Source of the DNA: CAYPIE01 sp964410665
GTDB taxonomy: Bacteria; Planctomycetota; Planctomycetia; Gemmatales; Gemmataceae
Reading direction: 5' to 3'
Length of the DNA: 64,000 nt
Assembly (NCBI GenBank): GCA_964410665.1
Contig: CAYPIE010000004.1
Location: 62,001 to 126,000, forward strand
The notes under the pieces are model-generated. The model saw nothing but the letters and a program-made list of their open reading frames with translations, searched no databases and was not told the DNA's origin. Positions 51,915 through 61,834 of the stretch are shown here, piece by piece. Made by a program: the position numbers and the translations under genes. How positions within the stretch are numbered: the stretch's first letter is position 1; each line of letters starts with the position of its first letter.

Positions 51915-53519
51915 TCAGTTTGTCGGCGTCTGACCCGGCCCGATCGGCTTGATCGCTGCGGGTAGACTCCGCGGGCCGTCGACCTGACCGGTCCTCCGAC
52001 CCCGTTCTTGGCTTTCCCCATGCGCTCGCGTTATTGGCAAACCCACCGGAAGCGTGACCGTAAAAACGGCCCCACCCTGGGGCTGATTGGTGGCATGGAT
52101 CACCCCGCCATGTGACTCGACAATCCGCCGACAAATCGACAAACCCAGCCCCATCCCCGCTTCCTTGGTACTCACAAACGGCTCGAAGATCTGTTCGCCT
52201 AAATCGGATGGCAAGCCTGGGCCTTGATCCACGATCCGAATCAGGACATACGATTGTTGCTTCCGCCGTGGGCGAGCGATATGCACACTCAGATGCACCT
52301 CTCCACCCGCGGACGATGCCTGCACGGCATTGAGTAAAACATTGTACATTACTTGATGAATCTGCCCGGGGTCCGCTTCGATCTCAATCGGCGTCCGAGG
52401 CACCGTACAGACAATACGCACTCCCGCAGACTCGGCTTGGGGTAACAGAAAACTCACCGATTGCCGCAGAATCTCTTGGAGTCCCAGTCGACGTTTCTCC
52501 ATCTTCGGCGGGCGAGCAAACTCCAAAAAGCTACCGATCAACCGTTCTAACCGCGTGATCTCTTCCAACAGGACTTGGACATCGCGACGACCTAACTGAC
52601 CAGCTTTGCCCCGTTCGGCAGCACCTTGAATCAATATTTTTATAGTCGTCAGTGGATTACGTACCTCATGAGCGATCCCAGCGGCCAGTTGCCCCACCCA
52701 GGCCAGCTGTTCGGTGCGCGTGACTTCGCGTTCGCTCTGATGCAAGCGTTCAATGATTTCGCGTATCGGTCCGGCTAAACGCTCTAAGTCATCGTCGAGA
52801 TCACGAAGTCGATCGCCTTTGGTAAGCGTAATCGGCCCGACAATCGCATTAAGTTGATTCGCGGTATCGCGTAAACGGACATGGATTTGAACCATCGAAC
52901 GGCGATAGTTCCACGCCAAGACCAACCCCGCTAACAGCCCGCCACCAGCACCACAGATGCCGAGGATCAACAGGCTAAGCACCAGATAATTTGTCGACTT
53001 CTCAATCTCACTGCGATTTTTGTTGAGCATGTCCCAGTTGAACTCAACATACGCGTGTGCCGGCTTGAGGATCTTTTCGGTGAGGATTTCATCAACGAGT
53101 TTATAAATCGCTAAGATTGCCGCATTCCGGAACGGTTCCGCTGTGACGGCATCATACTCCTCAAAAAACCGTTTGAGACCTCCTTCGACTTGGTGGATTT
53201 GGGCCTTCTCTTCTTCGGTGGTGGCAGCGCGATCGGCATCCATTAAATAGTATTGCGTCTGGTCGCGTAGGGTGTGCACCTGATCGAGATGGCGGCGGTT
53301 GCCGAAGCGGAGATATTTATCGAGTTGGGCACGAATGGCTCGAATACTTTCCTCAAACTGCTGGGCCGCTCGCATACTATCCACATTCTCTTTGAGCGAT
53401 TGCGACGAAGTCTTCTGAAGATGATGAATATGCCAGGCCGCACCAACCCCCAGACCTAACAGCAGAATGCTCACGCCAATCAGGGGAGCGGTCATTCGGG
53501 TGATCCATCGGGCCGTCAT
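51915..53519 (-). CDS. membrane sensor histidine kinase (NtrB-like)
   Basis: A 534-aa kinase with a first membrane helix at about 11-29, a helical periplasmic domain of about 145 residues, a second helix at about 179-203 and a HAMP-like linker. The H-box is GQLAAGIAHEVRNPLTTIK with phospho-acceptor H284. The ATPase part has NVLLNAVQASS, VDQGPGLPSD and GMGLGLSICRRIV. The periplasmic domain resembles a four-helix-bundle sensor. It is the first gene of a two-gene operon with the sigma-54 regulator. The stimulus is unknown. Confidence 0.93.
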   Translation of the reverse strand: MTARWITRMTAPLIGVSILLLGLGVGAAWHIHHLQKTSSQSLKENVDSMRAAQQFEESIRAIRAQLDKYLRFGNRRHLDQVHTLRDQTQYYLMDADRAATTEEEKAQIHQVEGGLKRFFEEYDAVTAEPFRNAAILAIYKLVDEILTEKILKPAHAYVEFNWDMLNKNRSEIEKSTNYLVLSLLILGICGAGGGLLAGLVLAWNYRRSMVQIHVRLRDTANQLNAIVGPITLTKGDRLRDLDDDLERLAGPIREIIERLHQSEREVTRTEQLAWVGQLAAGIAHEVRNPLTTIKILIQGAAERGKAGQLGRRDVQVLLEEITRLERLIGSFLEFARPPKMEKRRLGLQEILRQSVSFLLPQAESAGVRIVCTVPRTPIEIEADPGQIHQVMYNVLLNAVQASSAGGEVHLSVHIARPRRKQQSYVLIRIVDQGPGLPSDLGEQIFEPFVSTKEAGMGLGLSICRRIVESHGGVIHATNQPQGGAVFTVTLPVGLPITRAHGESQERGRRTGQVDGPRSLPAAIKPIGPGQTPTN

Positions 53520-54034
53520 GACGCGCCGAGGTCCTTTCGTCTTCGATCCCGGCTGGGAACCGGTCGCGCCGGAATCTGTGCCCCGAAGTGTACAGTTTCT
53601 GTTCAGATTGGCCAGTTGGCAATCAGCGTATCCGCGGCTCCGCCGACGAACTCGAAACTTTCACTCCATCTACGGTTCGCGTATCTTTCCGTCGAAGTTC
53701 GGTCACAGCAAGGAATTCAGGCTCTTTCGCCCTGCTTCCTCCTGCTTTGCGTTATCATATCTCAAACCGGACCGATCGTGGCACCCACTTTGCATAGTTA
53801 CTTAGATGGTCTTGCAATCCACCGGCCAATGCCGGAGCGGTAGCCAGGGCGACGCAACCAGCGAAGGTGGATCGACCGATACACCCCCTCACCCTGCGTG
53901 GACACCCCACCTTGGTGTGGTTTGGGTAGTCCGGTGGTTGGGTAGGTAGTGCGATGCGGGATAATCGTCGAACCGACCCGAAGTCGTGGTCGGTCCTTGC
54001 CCCGACGATGGACACGCTGACGGAGGATCCAAGG
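53520..54034. other. gap between the sensor kinase and otsB-like genes
   Basis: About 515 bases separating divergent genes. No supported gene. A 7-bp stem ACCGACC (53972-53978) with GGTCGGT (53988-53994) is visible. Promoters for both flanking genes must lie here, but none is convincing by eye. Confidence 0.4.
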
Positions 54035-54874
54035 ATGCAGACCCCTGGCTCGATGCTCCTGCGCTGGTTGACGGAGGTTCATCATCGCGGCCGTCCACTG
54101 GTCCTGCTCTTCGATCTCGATGGCACACTGACTCCTCTGGTCGATCATCGCCGTCAAGTCCGCCTTGCACCAAGCACCCGCGATCTCCTCGCGGATCTCG
54201 CCCATGAGCACAACCTGTTTGTGGGTGTCATCAGTGGCCGCAGTCTTGCCGAGCTGAAAGAAATTGTCGGCTTGCAAGATCTCTACTATGCCGGAACCTG
54301 TGGCCTGGAACTTGACTTATTAGGATTACAAGTATCCCCGCCCAATGCGGACTCGGGCCAGGCTTTGTTGGCCGAAGTGTACACGTCCTTGGCCAAGTTG
54401 ATTGTTGCTTTCCCGGGTGCCGAAATCGAACGCAAACCCCTCGGGGTCCGACTGCAGTATCGCGAGCTTCCCGAACCGCACATCGCGCCGTTTCAGGCAG
54501 CTCTGATCGAACAGTTGGCCCGCTACGGCGACAACCTGCACTCCTGGACAATGGCCAAATCCACCGAGATCATCCCTGCCTTTGGCTGGAGCAAGGCTAC
54601 GGCCGTCGAAAAAATCCTCGAAGATGCTGCGCGCGACGCACTCCCCTTTTATGCTGGCGATGAGGCCAATGATGCCGACGCCATTTCCTTTGCCAGCGAA
54701 TTAGGTGGGCTTGGTGTCGGTGTTGGCAACCACGCTCCGTCGACCGCACACATGGTGTTTGACTCACCTCGTTCCCTGATGCAAGTATTTCATCGCTTTC
54801 TAGCCGTCGTGCAATCGAACCGCATGGTTGCCCGATCGGCTTCCCTGTTGAGTAGCCCAGACGCCCAGGACTAA
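54035..54874 (+). CDS. otsB: trehalose-6-phosphate phosphatase
   Basis: A 279-aa HAD-superfamily phosphatase that dephosphorylates trehalose-6-phosphate to trehalose. HAD motif I is LLFDLDGTLTPLVDH with nucleophile and acid Asp, motif II VGVISGRSLAEL, then GTCGLELDLLG. Motif III/IV is represented by SKATAVEKIL and FYAGDEANDADAI. Length fits OtsB. The ATG at 54035 follows GGAGG; a further in-frame ATG at 54008 lacks a ribosome site. No trehalose-phosphate synthase lies next to it, so the pathway partner is elsewhere. Confidence 0.88.
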   Translation: MQTPGSMLLRWLTEVHHRGRPLVLLFDLDGTLTPLVDHRRQVRLAPSTRDLLADLAHEHNLFVGVISGRSLAELKEIVGLQDLYYAGTCGLELDLLGLQVSPPNADSGQALLAEVYTSLAKLIVAFPGAEIERKPLGVRLQYRELPEPHIAPFQAALIEQLARYGDNLHSWTMAKSTEIIPAFGWSKATAVEKILEDAARDALPFYAGDEANDADAISFASELGGLGVGVGNHAPSTAHMVFDSPRSLMQVFHRFLAVVQSNRMVARSASLLSSPDAQD

Positions 54875-55454
54875 ACCATGGAGTCGCTCCGCCATCTCAC
54901 CCAACTCGTCGGTGCGAACCTTACTCCTCCTGGTCTGGTGTTTTTAAGCTCCATCGTGCCATCGTGCTCATCCCGGAATGTTTTCCTGACTCTTCCCTTG
55001 ACCTTCGGTGCCAGAGCAGACAAAATTCTTATACTGTAAATGCAATTGAATACATGCGATAATCAACTGCTATTTGTAATGCGAATCGCACACGATCGGC
55101 CTATCGGATCTTGATGCTGCTGAAAAGGGTGGAATCGGGGACGATTTCGTCGCCGCCAATTCAAGAATATTCGCATTTTCTGGCAAAACGGACAAAATAC
55201 GAAGAATAGTAAAAAAAGACCGTTTGTCAGTTGACACCCCTTCGATCTGCCTTCTACAACACTTAACATCTGGGAGAACTTTCTCCATACTCTCCAGATT
55301 TCCTTATCCTAAGGAGATCGTCTAGGTTGCGCGCAGCTCGGCCGAAGCAACGATGGGCATGGGGCAACCTGACCCTCTTCGTCTCCATGAATGGATGAAA
55401 CAGTACGTTTTGTTGGCGATGGCGTGTCGATTCACGCAACCTGAGGTGTCAGCG
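54875..55454. other. AT-rich gap upstream of the first cadherin-repeat gene
   Basis: About 580 bases with no supported gene. A 53-codon ATG frame at 54878-55039 lacks a ribosome site. The region from 55020 to 55280 is AT-rich. A stem TCTGG/CCAGA encloses GGAGAACTTTCTCC near 55270-55300. An AAGGAG at 55312-55317 has no in-frame start close behind it for the large gene. Confidence 0.4.
55231..55260 (+). promoter_or_regulatory. possible sigma-70 promoter of the large repeat protein
   Basis: A perfect -35 TTGACA (55231-55236) is followed after 18 nt by TACAAC (55255-55260), a 4/6 match to the -10 box. It lies about 195 bp before the chosen start. Confidence 0.35.
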
Positions 55455-58400
55455 ATGCAAGCTTGGTCGAACTCTATGAAAGCCCGTTCGCCTCGGTTCG
55501 GTCCCTTGGACCCACGACCGTCTTTTCTACCAACCTTGGAAATGCTCGAAAGCCGCGCGCTCCCATCGGTGACGGTGTTGGACGACCTTGCCACAACTAC
55601 GCAAGAGGTTTCGGTGACCATTCCGGTCCTGAACAATGATTCGGATCCGCAAGATGCGGGTCCGCTGATGATCGATTCTGTGGGGAATCCGAGCAACGGG
55701 ACCACCATGCTCAACGGCGCCTCGATCGACTACCTGCCGGATGCGAGCTTTGTTGGCATTGACCTGTTCACCTATGTCGCACGCGACGTCGATGGCAATC
55801 TGGGCTCCGGCACGGTCACCGTTGGCGTCTCGACGCCCAGCAATACCCTTCCGGTCGCGATGGATGATACGGCGACCATCATGGAAGACACCCCCATCCA
55901 GCTCGACGTCCTCAGCAATGACACCGACGACGACGATGACAATTTGACGATCTTTTCCGTTTCGATGCCCGAGAATGGGACAACGACCCTGAGCGTGGAC
56001 AAGTTGAGCATCTTGTACACGCCAACGCCAAACACCAACGGAGAAGATTCATTCGTTTATGTGATCTCCGATGGCAACGGTGGAATTGCCCAGGCAACTG
56101 TCTCGGTGACGGTAACCCCCGTCAACGATGCGCCAATCGCGAATCCTGACTTGTTCAATCTTGAAGAGAACGACCCCGCCACCACGCTGAACTTGATCGC
56201 GAATGATACCGAGCCGGAGGGTGAATCTCTCGAAGTATTCGCGGTCACCGCTCTGAATCCAGTGGATGCTGGAACCCGGACGCTTATTCCCGAAGGTGTT
56301 GTATTCACGCCCGCAACGGACTATGTCGGGGTTGTAACGTTTGTCTATAACGTTTCGGATCCAGTTGGCGGCTCTGGTGGGATCGATACCGCCACGGTCA
56401 CGATCGGGGTACGCGATCGCACCAACGACAGCATCCCCGTCGCCAACGATGACCTGTTTACCGTCGATGAGGATTCCCGCAACAATCCGTTGCCGATCTT
56501 AGATAATGATACCGATGCCGATACCCAGGATCGGCTGATCGTGTTCTCGGTGATGCAACCGGCCAACGGGACCGTGACGATCGCCAGCAATACCCTCAGC
56601 GTCACTTACACCCCCGATGCTGACTTCTTCGGCGAAGATACGTTCACCTACATCACCACCGACACTCGTGGCGCAGTCGCCTCGGCGACGGTGACGATTA
56701 CTGTTACCAATGCTTCGGATGATCCAGTTGCTAATGATGATGTGTTTAATATTATTCAAAACGCAACGGCCACGACGCTCGATGTATTGGCCAATGACAC
56801 CGATCCGGACGACAACACTCTAAGTATCACCGAGGTGACCGAGCCGACCAACGGCAGTGTGAGCATTGCAGCGGATAATCAGTCTCTGGTGTTCACGCCG
56901 CCGATGGACTTTACCGGCCTCGGCAGCTTTACCTACACCATCAGTGATGGTACCGGTGGAGTGTCAACTGCCCGTGTGGTGGTCGGCATCCGCGATGACC
57001 AAGTCAATGCCAATCCGCCCACCGCCAACGATGACACCTTTGATACACTGCTCGAGGACAGCGAAGACAACGTCTTAGATGTGCTGGCCAATGACACCGA
57101 TCCGGATGAGGATCCCCTGAGCATCGTTGCCGTCGGCCAGGCCAATCAAGGGGGCACAGTGGTCATCGACGATGCCCGCTTGCTTTATACCCCCTCGGCG
57201 AACTTCGTGGGTACCGAGACCTTTACCTATACCATCAGCGATGGTGCAGGGGGCGTCGACCTGGCGACGGTGACGGTGGTTGTGGAGAATGTTCCCGAAA
57301 ACTTCCCCCCCATTGCCGCCGACGATCTAGACACCACCAGCGTCGGGGTTGCGACCACGATCGATGTCCTGGCGAATGACCAAGACCCCGATAATGCTCC
57401 GGCTCCGTTGGCGATCCTCAGTGTTGCCAACCCCAGCGTGGGCACAGCCTCAATTGACAATGGCCAAGTGCTGTACACTCCCCCGACGGACTTCGTTGGT
57501 ACCGCTACCTTCACCTACACGATCACCGATGGCCAAGATACAGACTCAGCAACCGTTTCGGTGACGGTGACGAGTCCCACCAATCAAGCCCCGGTCGCCA
57601 ATCCCGACACCTTTGCGGCCACCCAGAATAGTGGACCCATTACACTCGACGTCCTGGCCAACGACAGCGATCCCGACGATGACTCATTGACCATCACCGC
57701 CACCTCAGTGCCTCCCAATGGTGGTACCGTCAGCATCGCGAATGATGGATCGTCGCTGATGTATCAGCCGGCCACCGATTTCCTCGGCACTGAGACCTTT
57801 ACTTATACGATCAGCGATGGTCAGGGCGGTCTCGCGACCACAACGGTCAGCATTGTGGTCAATCTGGGAGGACCGGTCGCCAATGATGACCAGTTCACGG
57901 TTGTCACCACCACCCCGACCACCCTGGATGTGTTGAGCAACGACTCCGTGGTCGCCGGGGGAACACTGACCATCAGTGCGGTTTCTCAACCGAGCAGTGG
58001 CCAGGTGGCGATCACCGCCGATAATCTTGCCCTGACCTTCACGGCGCCGGCCGGATTCACCGGTGAGCTAACATTCACCTATACCGTGGCCGATGGGACG
58101 GGAGACAGCGATACCGCGGAAGTGACCATTACGGTCGATACGAATCAGGGGATACCGCAAGCCAATGATGACTCCTTCCGGGTGTTCGCGGGTTCGACCC
58201 TGTCCGTCGACGCCAGCCAAAGCCTTCTGATGAACGACACCACCCCGGGCGGAGTACCATTGACGGTGGTTGATCCCGAGTCCATCTCTCTGCTCCAGGG
58301 AGACGGAACCCTCGTGGTCAACGCCGATGGTACCTTCACCTTTACGCCTACCAGTGGCTTTCAGGGGACGGTCCGGTTCGACTATACGGCTAGCAACGGT

Positions 58401-59480
58401 ACCTTCTCGGACACCGCCAGTGTGACGATCCTGGTTCAAGGGCGGAGCGTTGCCAGCTTCACGCAATTTGCTGTCAGTGGTGGTTCCGGCAGTCAAGACG
58501 TGTTCGTCTACGACGCGACTACTGGGGATGAAGCACCAGCATACCAAGTGACGCCCTTTACCAGCGCAGAGGCTCCCGGTGGCATCCGGGTGGCCTTGGC
58601 CGATGTTACTGGCGATGGAGTCCCTGATGTCATTGCCGGAACCGGTCCAGGAGTGTCAGCCTCCGTCCGGATTCTCGACGGGGCAACCCAGGAACCGCTC
58701 AGCACGATTACGCCCTTCCCGCTCGATCCCAGCTTCACCGGAGGGGTGTATGTGGCTGCGGGCGATCTCAATGGCGATGGGTTCGCAGAAATCGTCATCA
58801 CCCCCGATCAAGGGGGCGGGCCAGTAGTGGCCATTTACAATGGCAGCGACTTTGTCGAGCTGAAGCGATTCTTTGGCATCGAGGGAGATCCGAATTTCCG
58901 GGGCGGCGCCCGCCCTGCCCTAGGCGACCTTAATGGCGATGGGTTCCTCGATGTCCTCATTTCGGCCGGATTCCAAGGGGGCCCGCGGGTTGCCCTGTTT
59001 GATGGATCAAACCTGTTGAGCACTGCGAGCAACATGCAGCCTAGCAAGATCGTTGGGGACTTCTTTGTGTTTGAACAGTCGTTGCGCGACGGGGCCTTCC
59101 TCGCCGCGGGTGACATCGATGGCGACGGCATGGCCGAGCTGATCACTGGAGGGGGACCGCAAGGGGGGCCGCGGATTCGTGCCTTCAGCGGCGCGGTGCT
59201 CATCACGGGCGACTTTAATACCAATGATCCCGTCGAGGCTCAGATCGCCAACTTCTTTGCCAGCAATCCAAACAACCGTGGGGGGATCAATGTCACGGTA
59301 CGTCAAACCGACGATCCCCAACTCCGTGCGGCGATTGTGAGTGCCGAAGGGCCGGGCATTCTCCCCATCGTCAATGTCTTCTCCGCGGAGAACCTGGCGG
59401 CTGACCCTTCGGATCCTCGTGCCAGCGATTCGCTACTGCCGTTCCCCACCAGCTTTCTTGGAGGGGTCTTTGTCGGCTAA
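55455..59480 (+). CDS. giant secreted protein with ten cadherin-like repeats and VCBS/FG-GAP C-terminus
   Basis: From ATG 55455 this is a 1341-aa surface protein; the frame is open from ATG 55353. An N-terminal LEMLESRALPS motif, typical of planctomycete exported giants, precedes ten repeats of about 95 residues. Each has a LDVLANDTDPD-type Ca-binding start and an FTYTISDG strand near its end. The last 340 residues form FG-GAP/VCBS-like blades with D-x-D-G-D loops (GDLNGDGFAEIVIT, GDLNGDGFLDVLIS, GDIDGDGMAELITG), ending FLGGVFVG. It probably acts in adhesion or the surface layer. A shorter paralogue follows. Confidence 0.9.
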   Translation: MQAWSNSMKARSPRFGPLDPRPSFLPTLEMLESRALPSVTVLDDLATTTQEVSVTIPVLNNDSDPQDAGPLMIDSVGNPSNGTTMLNGASIDYLPDASFVGIDLFTYVARDVDGNLGSGTVTVGVSTPSNTLPVAMDDTATIMEDTPIQLDVLSNDTDDDDDNLTIFSVSMPENGTTTLSVDKLSILYTPTPNTNGEDSFVYVISDGNGGIAQATVSVTVTPVNDAPIANPDLFNLEENDPATTLNLIANDTEPEGESLEVFAVTALNPVDAGTRTLIPEGVVFTPATDYVGVVTFVYNVSDPVGGSGGIDTATVTIGVRDRTNDSIPVANDDLFTVDEDSRNNPLPILDNDTDADTQDRLIVFSVMQPANGTVTIASNTLSVTYTPDADFFGEDTFTYITTDTRGAVASATVTITVTNASDDPVANDDVFNIIQNATATTLDVLANDTDPDDNTLSITEVTEPTNGSVSIAADNQSLVFTPPMDFTGLGSFTYTISDGTGGVSTARVVVGIRDDQVNANPPTANDDTFDTLLEDSEDNVLDVLANDTDPDEDPLSIVAVGQANQGGTVVIDDARLLYTPSANFVGTETFTYTISDGAGGVDLATVTVVVENVPENFPPIAADDLDTTSVGVATTIDVLANDQDPDNAPAPLAILSVANPSVGTASIDNGQVLYTPPTDFVGTATFTYTITDGQDTDSATVSVTVTSPTNQAPVANPDTFAATQNSGPITLDVLANDSDPDDDSLTITATSVPPNGGTVSIANDGSSLMYQPATDFLGTETFTYTISDGQGGLATTTVSIVVNLGGPVANDDQFTVVTTTPTTLDVLSNDSVVAGGTLTISAVSQPSSGQVAITADNLALTFTAPAGFTGELTFTYTVADGTGDSDTAEVTITVDTNQGIPQANDDSFRVFAGSTLSVDASQSLLMNDTTPGGVPLTVVDPESISLLQGDGTLVVNADGTFTFTPTSGFQGTVRFDYTASNGTFSDTASVTILVQGRSVASFTQFAVSGGSGSQDVFVYDATTGDEAPAYQVTPFTSAEAPGGIRVALADVTGDGVPDVIAGTGPGVSASVRILDGATQEPLSTITPFPLDPSFTGGVYVAAGDLNGDGFAEIVITPDQGGGPVVAIYNGSDFVELKRFFGIEGDPNFRGGARPALGDLNGDGFLDVLISAGFQGGPRVALFDGSNLLSTASNMQPSKIVGDFFVFEQSLRDGAFLAAGDIDGDGMAELITGGGPQGGPRIRAFSGAVLITGDFNTNDPVEAQIANFFASNPNNRGGINVTVRQTDDPQLRAAIVSAEGPGILPIVNVFSAENLAADPSDPRASDSLLPFPTSFLGGVFVG

Positions 59481-59601
59481 ACTCCGCGGGCAAGCTCGAC
59501 TCCCACCGAGTTCCCCCGGTCGCCATGCAACCAAGTCGGGGACAGGGTAGCCCCAGTAGGGTAGGGATCAGAACAAAGGGATCGGTTGTTCAGGCCATGA
59601 T

Positions 59602-59651
59602 TGCGTCAAGAGGCATTTGCCCGGGAAATGCCGGTTTCAACCCTTGACGCA
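59602..59651 (+). terminator. nested hairpin between the two cadherin-repeat genes
   Basis: TGCGTCAAG (59602-59610) pairs with CTTGACGCA (59643-59651). Inside, GGCATTT (59612-59618) pairs with AAATGCC (59626-59632), giving a stacked two-stem structure 120 bp after the first gene. The rest of 59481-59802 shows no gene. It may end the first transcript, though no T-tract follows. Confidence 0.5.
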
Positions 59652-59802
59652 TTCTCGCCTCCTGGGTTGAATATCTTCGCCTCCTTCGATGAATTCCTCA
59701 AATGATCTGAGTTCTCATACCGTCCCATGTTCCCTGATCACTGGCTTTCACCGAGCATCGACTCAAGCCCTTGTGTGACAGGCATGCATCGGAGATCTGA
59801 CC

Positions 59803-61773
59803 ATGGTCACCCGTCGGGATTGCTTTGTACGCGCACACCGTAACTCTGTTGTGCTCGAGGTCCTTGAAGATCGCCTGGTCCCCTCCGTAATTGCGGTAGA
59901 TGATCAGGTGACAACCGAAGTCAACGCGCCCGTTTTGGTGGATGTGTTGGCCAATGACTCCAATCCGGAAGGAGGCGCGCTCAGCCTCGATTCTGTGGGA
60001 AATCCGATGCACGGCACTGCCGTGATCATGGGTAGCGAGATCGAATATTCCCCAGAAGCCGACTTTATCGGTACCGATCGTTTTATTTATGTTGCTCAGG
60101 ATGAAGATAGTAACGTCGGGACCGCGACGGTCACGGTCACCGTGACAGGTTCGAACAATCCACCCTTGGTGCAAGACGATGCCTTCACCATTGACTCCGC
60201 CGCACCGCCAGCCTTCGACGTCCTTGCCAACGACAGTGATCTAGATGGCGATGCGCTGATTATTACCGAGGTGAGCACCCCGAGTTCCGGCCTCGCGCTG
60301 ATCTCTGGAAATGGCACCACCATCAGTTACATTCCCGAGCCGGGTTTCGTTGGCAACGCCACCTTTAACTATACCGTGAGTGATGGCAATGACGGATTGT
60401 CTACCGCTACGGTGTTAGTCACCATTCCGCAATCGGTTGGCAACTCGGCTCCCGTGGCCAATGACGACACCTTTGAGGTGGCCTCGGGATCGACGTTGAC
60501 GATCGATGCACCTGGGCTGTTGGCCAACGACACCGATCCCCAAGGGGATCCCCTGATGGTTGCCAATCCGACGAGCATCAACTTATTGGCCGGTGCAGGC
60601 AACCTGACGATCAATGCCGATGGAAGCTTTACCTATGTTGCTCCCGAGGGATTCAACGGACCTGCCCTGTTTGAATATTCCGCGAGCGATGGTCTGCTCG
60701 AGAGTGACCCGGCAACGGTGACCATCAATATCACCGATGCTCCGTTGGATCGTCCGGCCAATCAATCCAGCATTGGCATCTTTGCCGTGGGCTCAGGAAG
60801 CGGCAGTCAGCAAGTCAATGTCTATAACCCTGATGGCTCCCTGGTCTTTAGCTTCAATCCATTTACCGCTAGCGAAGCACCGGGAGGCGTCCGGGTAGCC
60901 ATGATGGATGTCACCGGTGATAATGTGCCCGATCTGGTGGCGGGGGCAGGGCCTGGAGCTCAACCGCTGGTACGGGTGATCGATGGCTTAAGCCAAGAGA
61001 TGGTGACCACCTTTAATGCCTTCCCACAAGACAGCAGCTTCACCGGTGGGGTGCATGTGGCCGCCGGTGATCTCAACAACGATGGGGTCGGTGACATCAT
61101 TGTGTCTCCGGATCAAGGAGGTGGTCCGATCACCGCCATCTACTCGGGTGGTGATTTTACGGAGTTACGTCGCTTTTTTGGTATTGAAGACCCAAGCTTT
61201 CGTGGCGGAGCGCGTTCTACCTTGGGGGATATTAACGCCGACGGTGTCCTCGATGTGATCGTCGCGGCGGGATTCCGTGGCGGACCGCGTGTGGCGATCT
61301 ATGATGGCAGCCAGGTCCTGGCCAATAACGGCCAACCCGCCAAGATTGTCCCCGACTTTTTTGTGTTCGAACAGAGCCTCCGCGATGGGTCCTTTGTCAG
61401 CTCGGGGGATATTAATGGCGATGGGGTGGATGATTTGATCACCGGCGGAGGACCGGGAGGTGGCCCTCGAGTGCGCATCTTCAGTGGCGCAGTGCTCCAG
61501 ACGGGCAACTTCGATCGTTTTGACCCCAATGAAGCTCAGCTGGCGAACTTCTTTGCCGCCGATATCGACATGCGAAGTGGCATTCGGGTTGCCTCGAAGG
61601 ATTTGGATGGAGATCTGCAGAAAGATCTGATTACAGCCGAGGGGATCGGGCAGCCACCCAACGTCGAACTCACCACCGGCGTTGAGTTGCTGGCCAATCC
61701 GAACAATCCAACCCCATTCCTGGCGATCACGCCCTTCGCAAGCGACTTTTTAGGCGGGGTGTTTCTCGGCTAA
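59803..61773 (+). CDS. secreted cadherin-repeat/VCBS protein, three-repeat paralogue
   Basis: A 656-aa relative of the preceding gene. LEVLEDRLVPS near residue 26 matches the same N-terminal motif. Three cadherin-like repeats follow: the first resembles repeat 1 of the longer protein (LDSVGNPMHGT), and the third resembles its repeat 10 (SGSTLTIDAPGLLANDTDPQ). The C-terminal FG-GAP region (about 330-656) is collinear with the longer paralogue (VRVAMMDVTGDNVPDLVAGA, GDINGDGVDDLITGGGPGGG) and ends FLGGVFLG. GGAG precedes the ATG. This is probably a tandem duplicate with repeat loss or gain. Confidence 0.9.
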   Translation: MVTRRDCFVRAHRNSVVLEVLEDRLVPSVIAVDDQVTTEVNAPVLVDVLANDSNPEGGALSLDSVGNPMHGTAVIMGSEIEYSPEADFIGTDRFIYVAQDEDSNVGTATVTVTVTGSNNPPLVQDDAFTIDSAAPPAFDVLANDSDLDGDALIITEVSTPSSGLALISGNGTTISYIPEPGFVGNATFNYTVSDGNDGLSTATVLVTIPQSVGNSAPVANDDTFEVASGSTLTIDAPGLLANDTDPQGDPLMVANPTSINLLAGAGNLTINADGSFTYVAPEGFNGPALFEYSASDGLLESDPATVTINITDAPLDRPANQSSIGIFAVGSGSGSQQVNVYNPDGSLVFSFNPFTASEAPGGVRVAMMDVTGDNVPDLVAGAGPGAQPLVRVIDGLSQEMVTTFNAFPQDSSFTGGVHVAAGDLNNDGVGDIIVSPDQGGGPITAIYSGGDFTELRRFFGIEDPSFRGGARSTLGDINADGVLDVIVAAGFRGGPRVAIYDGSQVLANNGQPAKIVPDFFVFEQSLRDGSFVSSGDINGDGVDDLITGGGPGGGPRVRIFSGAVLQTGNFDRFDPNEAQLANFFAADIDMRSGIRVASKDLDGDLQKDLITAEGIGQPPNVELTTGVELLANPNNPTPFLAITPFASDFLGGVFLG

Positions 61774-61791
61774 CCTGTGTAGCCAAGCAGT

Positions 61792-61822
61792 TCCAGGCGA
61801 TCCAATCAAGCGATCGCCTGGA
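61792..61822. terminator. 11-bp hairpin between convergent genes
   Basis: TCCAGGCGATC (61792-61802) and GATCGCCTGGA (61812-61822) pair perfectly over a 9-nt loop, between the paralogue stop and the Dps stop. It probably ends both transcripts. Confidence 0.55.
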
Positions 61823-61834
61823 TGAGGCAAGGCC

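Noticed and set aside
54878..55039. 53-codon ATG frame after otsB
   Set aside because: No ribosome site, no signal peptide or domain; low-complexity hydrophobic run only.
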